Source of the DNA: Axinella damicornis | Taxonomy: Eukaryota > Porifera > Demospongiae > Axinellida > Axinellidae | Length of the DNA stretch: 64,000 nt | Direction of reading: 5' to 3' | NCBI GenBank assembly: GCA_963931865.1 | Contig: OZ007509.1 | Coordinates: forward strand, 12,513,671-12,577,670 | Part shown: piece after piece, positions 36,401 through 45,400 of the stretch | How the letters are laid out: each line of letters opens with the position of its first letter | How positions within the stretch are numbered: the first letter of the stretch is position 1 | Notes under the pieces: model-generated | What the model was told of the DNA's origin: nothing | Databases searched by the model: none | Seen by the model: only the letters and a program-made list of their open reading frames with translations | Translations under genes and position numbers: made by a program

Positions 36401-39400
36401 CTCATGCACAGCTGATTATGCAATGTGATACAACATTGCCAGCGATTGCCAGCCTTCATTTCTTAGTCCCACCTCTTTGACAGTACTTCTTCTGGAGCTA
36501 TTGAAGTGTTCGAGGTAATAGGGTGGGCGTACTTTCGAGTAATAAATGACCCTTTGCAACAACTTGTCACGAAAAGGGGGGTGGGCGTATTTTCGAGGGT
36601 GGGCGTATTTTCGAGAGACTACGGTATTATTTTGAACAGTCACATGCAAATACAGCACGCTGGCAGGCCGATCACTTGGAGTTGGAGGAATCACTTGTAT
36701 TCTAAGTAGTTCAAACACCCACCTTTGAATATATTATTTTGAACAGTCACATGCAAATACAGCACTCACTGCCAAAATGCACAACAGATACCATGCGCAG
36801 GGGCGGATACAGGATTTATGAAAGGGGGGGGCACCGTATATGAAACGCTGCCGGAGGCAGTGCATAGAGGCGCGTAGCGCTGATCAGTCCGCGCGAAGCG
36901 CGGAAAAATTTTTTCGCCTTCATTTTTCACTTCTCAGGATGGGCTCTCGTGGCACCTTCGCGCTTTGCACTGCAAGTTCCAGATGTACGAGGATTGCAGG
37001 TCCCAGGGCCGCCATGAGCTTCTTCCTTGCTTATTTCGCTCACGAATGTAATATGTACGTACACGGAGGGGTATACTAGATCGTGGTCTCGTTCCCAAGC
37101 CGTTCGGTTTCAGGCAACGCACGATATTGCGAGCTGAGGAGGCCATGGCGCCAGGCCAGGAGTTGTAACGTAGCGGCAGCTAGCTATATAAAAAAATTTT
37201 TTTTCTCTAGCCAAGGGGGGGGGGCACCGGCCCCCCTGGCCCCCCCCCTGGATCCGCCACTGATGCGCATACGCAATTACAGTAGAGATTCAGCAAAGGT
37301 ATGTCGACCGCACTCTGTGCATTTTTCTTGGAAAAGGGGTATGTACAAACTCATAGAGTGTTCGAGTTATTAGAGTCACTACGGTACTCACACAACCAAG
37401 CTAGCTGGTCATTTACTGACGGTTTGACATTCCTTTTACTTTACTTTCCATTTGCAGATATCTTTCTGGCAACCCATTTGACTGTGACTGTGAAGTTTCC
37501 TGGCTGCCTGCCTATCTACGCAATGTAGATCAGACTGGGAGTATTTCAGCCACTTGTGCTACTCCAGCGAACCTGACTGGCAGAGACATTCATACGCTGT
37601 CAGAGAGCCTGTTTACTTGTGAGTGTGATGCATCAACCATCATGTGAAAATAAAGTCCTTGTCATAGAGTCTATATGTAGGGATAGAGCGGACACACAAT
37701 ATTTGCTACAAAAAAATCTTTCAAATTCTCTCGAACTCTCAAAACCGGGCAGCATAAATTTATGACAACCTACTATTCATCTTCAAGTGTTTTCCTGGCC
37801 AAGCCGAAGACTCCCAGTGTTGTGAAAAACCGTCGCAAAAGTACCGCACCAGAAAGTCGCCAAACCGCCAAAATTGGTTTTCTTCTAAGATACGATTCCA
37901 TGTGGCCAGCTCTGAAGCTAAAAGCGTGATTGCCTACCTTTCAGAAGTAGTTGACCCACTGCCAGAAACGCAATTCGTAGTGGTTTCCTTGGCCTGCATG
38001 GTTTGGCTACCATGGACAGCTGAATTTGCTCCCTGCTACCGAAGACTGAGAAATATCACGAGTCTGTTGCCGTATTGCCATTGAGTGCTGCAGGATGGGT
38101 GACAATATGGCAACAGATGAGTGATGCTTCCCAGTATACGAAGTAATGTATAATTTTATCGTACAGCTGTTATTGTTGCTAGCCCTGATGCACCGACACC
38201 AGTATGTACTTGTCGTCTTAGTAGTTTATCCTGAACGAGCCCCACATAGTCGTGATCTCAAGATGTCCACTGTCTGTGTGTTTGGTGCCTGTATAGTGTA
38301 TGACCATATATCCAAGTGTAAAATGTTGTGCCGCATGTGTGCTGGACTGGACCATGGCTTTGGCGTATTGTGCTGAGACGGCATCCTGTATTCAATTTGG
38401 GAAATAGTACGTAGTTAGTGTTATTTGGAATTTCTCGCTGCAAGAACCAATTGAATTCCCAAGTGTTCCTGTACTGAGGTTTGAAAGTAAGCTGAAAAGT
38501 CATCGGTAATTGTTAATTGGCTGCTTACGCTACCAGAGGTGTGTAGTCAGGGGCGTAGCTAGGATTTGGAGACTAAGGAGGCATGGAGTTCTCAGCCACG
38601 CGCAAAGCGCGTGGCGAAAATTTTCCCGAGCTAATTAATTATTCATGAGCTAATCGGTAGTGCGCGCAAACAGTCAATTGCTCTCGAAATGCTACAGCAA
38701 TATGCCGGTGCCCTGACTGTCCCGGACTTGCAGCACTATCAGCGTTAAGAGTATACGCCGGCTCATGGTCAACCTACATGTAGCTCCTGTCTTTGTCATC
38801 AGATCGAGCGCACATTGTACGCGGAGTGTGCGAGACTCCGGACACGTGCATCATTATCCAGAAAAAGCGAGGAGGCAACTGCCTCCCTTGCCTCATTGCT
38901 AGCTACGCCCTAGGTAGTGTTACCACTTGTGGAAATAATGTTTGAGCGTAAGAAAGGCACACAAAGATTCTGATTACACCATCCACGAGAAAACGTGCTG
39001 GAGTTAACATTGGTGTGAATCTCATTTTCTGTCTGCGACCATCGTTGATGTACCATAATGTGTTAACTGAGATGAACCACAAGTTGAGCTGCATCAGCTG
39101 ATGGATGCCATCACAGTCTGCAAGACCACATGATGACATCATTGCACCACAATGACAATGTTATCGTGCACTCTTGGAGTCTGTTGAAGTATGCGTATGT
39201 GCAGGAGCCCATAACGAGAAGGAGCGTCCGACTTAGCATTATAGCAACAGAATGTGTTCATTCAAACAGCAGCAACCTAACTGTGCCCTTATTTGGAACC
39301 TCTTTACATAACAAGAGCCTGCCTTCCTGTAGTCTAAGTAGATGTTGGCCCACCCATTGGTTCGTGAATAAATTATAACCAATTAAGTGAGTGTGACTAC

Positions 39401-42400
39401 AGTACAGATTACCCACTTGCCGTATATGGTCAAGCACAAGCGCTATTGGCCGTTCCCGTAGTTGGACGCTCCTTCTCGTTCCCGTAGTTGGACGCTCCTT
39501 TTCGTTCCCATAGTTGGACGCTCCTTCTCGTTATGGGCTCCTGGTATGTGAGAGTGAGAACTGAAGCATCATTCTGAATGCCCTACTTGCACTATAGCTA
39601 CCAAGAGAGACTGAGTGGTTGCCACTTGGAAGATAGAAAGGATTGGAAAGCTGAGGAATACGTAGCTAGGTTCATCAATAATCTATTCTTGTGTGCAGGT
39701 GTAATAGTGGTGGGATTTGAGAGAACCACATACATGGTAAATGTAACAGATGGACAGGTGGAACTATGTGTCAATGTGACAGTACCAGCAGATCAGAACA
39801 TTGGTGATGTTACCTTCAACGTTACGGTGGAGACGCGAGATGGCACTGCAAGTATGTCAAATACAATAGATTGTGTGTGAAGGAGGTCATTACATTGACT
39901 TTGTACCAAAGTAATCACCGGTAGCTAATACACATGTACCAAAATTCCTTCGGAATAATCTGACTGATTTTTCTCGTGCATATAATTACTTGAGTTTGTG
40001 TGTCTTGGTGGTAGAGCATTCTCTATCCAGGCTATCCCGTAGAGCTGATATCAAGGTTGAACATTTTTGGACACAACCTGCCTGAGTAGCTCAGTTGGTA
40101 GGGCAGTTGTGGTCATATGTGGCATCAACGTTTTCTCTGCGAGCACTTGGTTGATTTTTCATACACACAGGTACTGGCACTGACTACATCAGTGTTATGA
40201 CATCCATGGCTACATTCAGCATGGAGCAGCCAAGACAGTGCTTCAGTGTGACAATCATTAGCGATACTGAAGTTGAGACAACTGAAGACTTCATTGCTAG
40301 CTTGACTCTCGTACCGGCCTCAGTTGCAACTATTGATCCAAACCGTTATCCGATAACGATTGGTCCAGCTGAAGCCACTGTGAACATTGTGGAAACTCTC
40401 CGTAAGTTGTAACAAGATAATAAGTGTGATGGTATACCTATATGTGTCCTAAAGTATCCGGAAACTCAAGTGAGTTTCATGCAAATTTGCTTAAAACCTC
40501 CTTCTTTGCAGGTATCTCAGTGGGTTACAATGAAACATCTGTGACTGTCCTTGAGAGTGCTGGAGTGGTCCAACTGACTGTTGATATCTCAGAACCTGAT
40601 GCGTCAGTTTCTTTTGACAGCAATGTTTACTTTTCCCTGCTTGTGAACACATCTAACAGAATGGCAACAGGTTAGTACATACGTATATATATGCGCAGGG
40701 TTTCTCAGAGTGTGTTATGGTAAGGTATGTAAATTCAGCTCCAGAAGTGCTAAACGAAACTCCCAAAGAACAGTGGATACCAGGCACTCCTTGCACCTTC
40801 CGAGTGCCTGGGAACTAGGCTAGTTTATTGACTGTGGTTTATAGCATAAGCAACATGTGCTCAGAGTCAGAGTATGCCATCAGCACACAGCCGGTATCAG
40901 AGGAAGATACTAACAGAGAAAAATGGTTTTGACTGTAACAGACATTTTTGTTTTGATTGAATATCGAACATGCGTTACATTGCATTACTTAGCAATCAGC
41001 ATTGTTACGTAATATCTGACTGTTGGAACATTCAACGGTATTTCTGTTCACAACGTCCTGTCTCCTGTCAGTAATCCCGATGGTGGTTCCTAGCTATCTT
41101 TGTAACTGTAGCAGGCAAAGATGTAAACTCTTATACTGTCATTGCAATAGGTATTCCTGCTGTGTTACGGAGGTGTATCATTCTGCTCAATAGCCAGTTA
41201 ACTATTGTGGGTACCAAGTCGTTTTGGGGCACTATCTTATAGGTTCACCACTTCCTAGTACCTCCTACGTAGATACAAATCCTATAGCATTTCTGGTTGC
41301 TTCCTTATATATACGTGTGATTGTGTGACTTCATACTGCCAGTCTGTGATCAGTGTTCTCGCCAGAAATTTGTTTAAGAGGGGCACATAATGAGATTCAT
41401 CCTGGTCAGTATCCTTGTGAAGCCATGTATTTCAAGTGATTGCTAAAAGTAATCAACGTGCAGAGGCAGGCAAAGGGCACATTGTAGCCTCGTTCCCAGT
41501 CCCACACCCAGCTTTTCGTCACTTGCAGTACGGTAAAGCGGGGAGGGCATGCATTCACTTCCATGGTCATGCATAAATCTCATCCATCAACAGGTATTGG
41601 AGACTACGGTGCCCTCACTGACTTCCGTCTGGGCCCATTCAGTAATGACATGCGCCAATTCTCCTTTAATGTGTCTATTATGGATGATATGATCCCAGAG
41701 GAGGATGAGGTGTTCACTGCCAGCTTGATACTGTCGCCTGATGGCAATCTTGTGATAGTGGCTCCTGACCTAGCAACTGTCACAATCCTTGATGATGACG
41801 GTAAATCATGATCACTAGCTATAATTGTTGGTATGCTTAACATATTATTACAAGAGGTGGTGTGGTCATTGCACCGGTGGCAGATTACATTTAATATGCA
41901 TGTGGAATGGAATGGCTGTTTCCACACCCAAGAAAGAGAGGGAGAAGACCTGATATCCACTGTAACATACGCATAATCTAAATGAAGGAGGAGGGACAAA
42001 TGATGCTAACCTATACTATTTGTTTGATGATATGACAATCCACCATCGACAAGCCCGGGGGGGGGGGGGGGGGGGTAACGCTAGAACTGCACAGCAACTG
42101 CATAGTGTTTTGCTGCCCCGATTCACGGCACCACCAACTCGAACTGACAGTCCATGACAAGTGGTAGCAGTGCTGGTCTTATGATTTCAGTGGAAGATAA
42201 TGGTAGTATTTATGAGTTTCTGTTATATTGCTTTCATAGGTATGATTTCAGGCACCAGTCCCGTTCCTTCCCCCACAACCAGCCCTACACGCACGAGCCC
42301 TGTATCTTCCCTCACAACCAGCCCTACACACACGAGCGTATCTTTCTCCACAACCAACCCTACACACACGAGTCCTGTATCTTCAACCAGTCTTTGGCCG

Positions 42401-45400
42401 GTTCTGTTTGCACCATTAGCTGTTATTCTCCTAGTGCTGTTGATTGTAGCTATTGTGTACTGCAAGCGAAGGAGAAGAACCTTGATTTTCAAACCTGGAG
42501 CAAGCAAAGAATTACCTGGAGACACCAAGACTGAAAAGGTGTATGAAGGTTGGTTCTGCAGCTTATGAGATAATGATTGCATAACTTGTCAATTCAAATA
42601 TGAGCTATAACAGCAGGGGCGGATACAGGATTTATGAAAGGGGGGGGCACCGTATATGGAACGCTGCCGGAGGCAGTGCATAGAGGCGCGTAGCGCCGAT
42701 CAGTCCGCGCGAAGCGCGGAAAAATTTTTTCGCCTTCATTTTTCACTTCTCAGGATGGGCTCTCGTGGCACCTTCGCGCTTTGCACTGCAAGTTCCAGAT
42801 GTACGAGGATTGCAGGTCCCAGGGCCGCCATGAGCTTCTTCCTTGCTTATTTCACTCACGAATGTAATATGTACGTACACGGAGGGGTATACTAGATCGT
42901 GGTCTCGTTCCCAAGCCGTTCGGTTTCAGGCAACGCACGATATTGCGAGCTGAGGAGGCCATGGCGCCAGGCCAGGAGTTGCAACGTAGCGGCAGCTAGC
43001 TATATAAAAAAATTTTTTTCTCTAGCCAGGGGGGGGGCACCGGCCCCCCTGGCCCCCCCCCTGGATCCGCCACTGAACAGTGTTGTTTGGTAAACTGTAG
43101 CCTGTAGACAATCCTCCTTCAAACCATTCACTTTATCATCACTGTCATCCATCTTGTGGTGGTTGTTGTATTAGGGTGTGCTAGGATGTTACCAAAGTGA
43201 GCTACCAAAAGTGTTGTTCTTTAAGTTGGACGCATGACTTACACAGTGAAGCCAATGAAATGACTAATGGGGTAAAAGTTGTCATGATGTACGTGTAGCT
43301 AGCTAGCTATACTGTGCAATGATTCACATACCCATCACATTGTACAGTTACTATGTAACAGTGAAGAGGCTACCAATACATTTTACTCATTTAGTGAAGA
43401 GGTCTGGCATGTCAGCCTTCAATCCATTGACAAGATATCAGCCTTCTGTTCAACTGAGAAGGATGCTACCTCGCAAGATGATCATTCCCAGCGGCGTCTT
43501 GAAATTACACCACTCAATTGGGCAAGGTCAAACGTTCACACAATTTTTTTTTTTTTTTTTTTTTTTGTTTATAAAAGTTTATGCAATAAGTGCATAGGAT
43601 ACACAATAGCAAGTGAAAGCTAATATAAAGTGTACCCAGAAGATAAGATTATTACAGTACAAGTTTGCTCTTAAATAAAAACAATGATTGAGCTGATACA
43701 GTAGACCAGGGCAGGGAATTCCACATGGATATAGCATGAGGTACAAAAGAGTACTGGAAAGAGTTAGTGTAAGCATGAGGTTGATGGAATTGGAGAGGGT
43801 GGCTTGTACGCTGACTATAGTTTGCTCGGGGGACCAAAATACCAGAAGGGAAGGAACACAAATTATAAACAATTTTGTATAACGTACACAGTTTTAGGTG
43901 TAACCATAATTACACCTCTCTCCTCAGAGTATAAATTACCTATTAGCTAGACAATTGCTTTGCCTCACCATACCTTCAGAACATTTGATTCGATGATCTA
44001 TTGGGAGAGGTGTGGCGTTATAGACACCGTAAAAGCTTGATGTTAGCATGCCAGTATTGGTATTGAGGAAGGTTATAAGACAGTGCATTCATTGTGCTTT
44101 CAGGAGAGTTTGGAGTGGTGTACAGGGCTAACTTGCAGTGGCAACTGGATGTTGCGACAGAAGTGGTTGCTGTGAAAACCCTGAAAGGTATATACGTTTT
44201 GGTCACCATTTTTTGTAACTCACCCATAATCTGTTCTGCCATTCCTTAAGGTCTCATCACTGCAAATGATATCGATAATCTGGTTCAGGAAGTTCTGAAA
44301 ATGCACACTTTCAGTCACCCTAACGTGATGTCACTAACTGGAGTATGCTTGGACACTGTGGGTGGTCCTGCTGTTGTGATGCCATTCATGGACAATGGCA
44401 GTGTCCTCAACTACCTCAAGAAGGAGAGGGGAAAGCTGGTACCGCCTGATGATGCAGACTGCAGTGTGGTAGGTGAATAGCAAATCTCTGCTGGTAATGG
44501 CTGCCATTTTCTCATCATGTAGCGGTTGAAATTTACTTCACTCCTTCAGATCTCAGATGCTCAAACGCAGCTGCTTGGATTGTGTTTTCAAATTTCCAAG
44601 GAGATGGAGTATCTAGCTAATGAGAAGATTGTACACAGAGACCTTGCTGCCAGAAACTGCATGTGAGTAGCATTAGATTCGAGCCTGTGTACTGTCTACT
44701 GCAACACTGCTGCACCGCAGGGATTTTATACATTACTGCCCAATCAAGGGCTGTGGCCCGCCGCAGTAACACGGCACAGGGCTGTATCTAGAACTGGTAT
44801 CACAAAATGTCATGCGATGACAATACTGTAAGGACAATAGGACAATAGGTTCTATATAGCAATCAGAGGGGAGTATGGAGATTATGTGACTTGATGTACA
44901 TACTACATATGACAATCATTGCATGGTGCAGGATGGATGCCAGTGGTTTGATCAAAGTGGCAGACTTTGGTTTGTCGGAAGACATCTACACAAACGCTTA
45001 CTACCGACAGGAGAAGAGTGACACCGCAGTGAAACTACCCGTGAGGTGGATGCCTCCTGAGAGCATTGCAGATGGGATCTACACTGAAATGAGTGACGTC
45101 GTAAGTGCACAACAGAATAAATCATGCAGGATCTAGTAATTTGTGACACTTCAATGTCCTATGCAGTGGTCATTTGGAGTGACGTGTTGGGAGGTGTTCA
45201 CCGGTGGGCAGATCCCCTACAGTGGAATCAGTCCAGTAGCTCTGCTTCAGCTCCTCCGCAATGGTGAGAGGCTCCACAAACCAATGAATCCTGCTTGCTC
45301 AGATGAGATGTGAGTTGAAACTCAAGCAGTTGGCTAAGATGTGGTAAATATATTTGTCTATAGTTGTGACTTGCAATTCTCTGTAGAAATTGGTTCTTGG

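Noticed and set aside
40079..40115. tRNA gene
   Set aside because: Only the D-arm/A-box half is present; no anticodon stem, no B box, no acceptor pairing.
41604..41999. Minus-strand 131-residue gene
   Set aside because: Antisense of the second Calx-beta exon plus intron.
43319..43597. Independent 92-residue gene
   Set aside because: Its central part is the receptor's juxtamembrane exon; the upstream part is intron and the downstream part is the LINE poly-T run.
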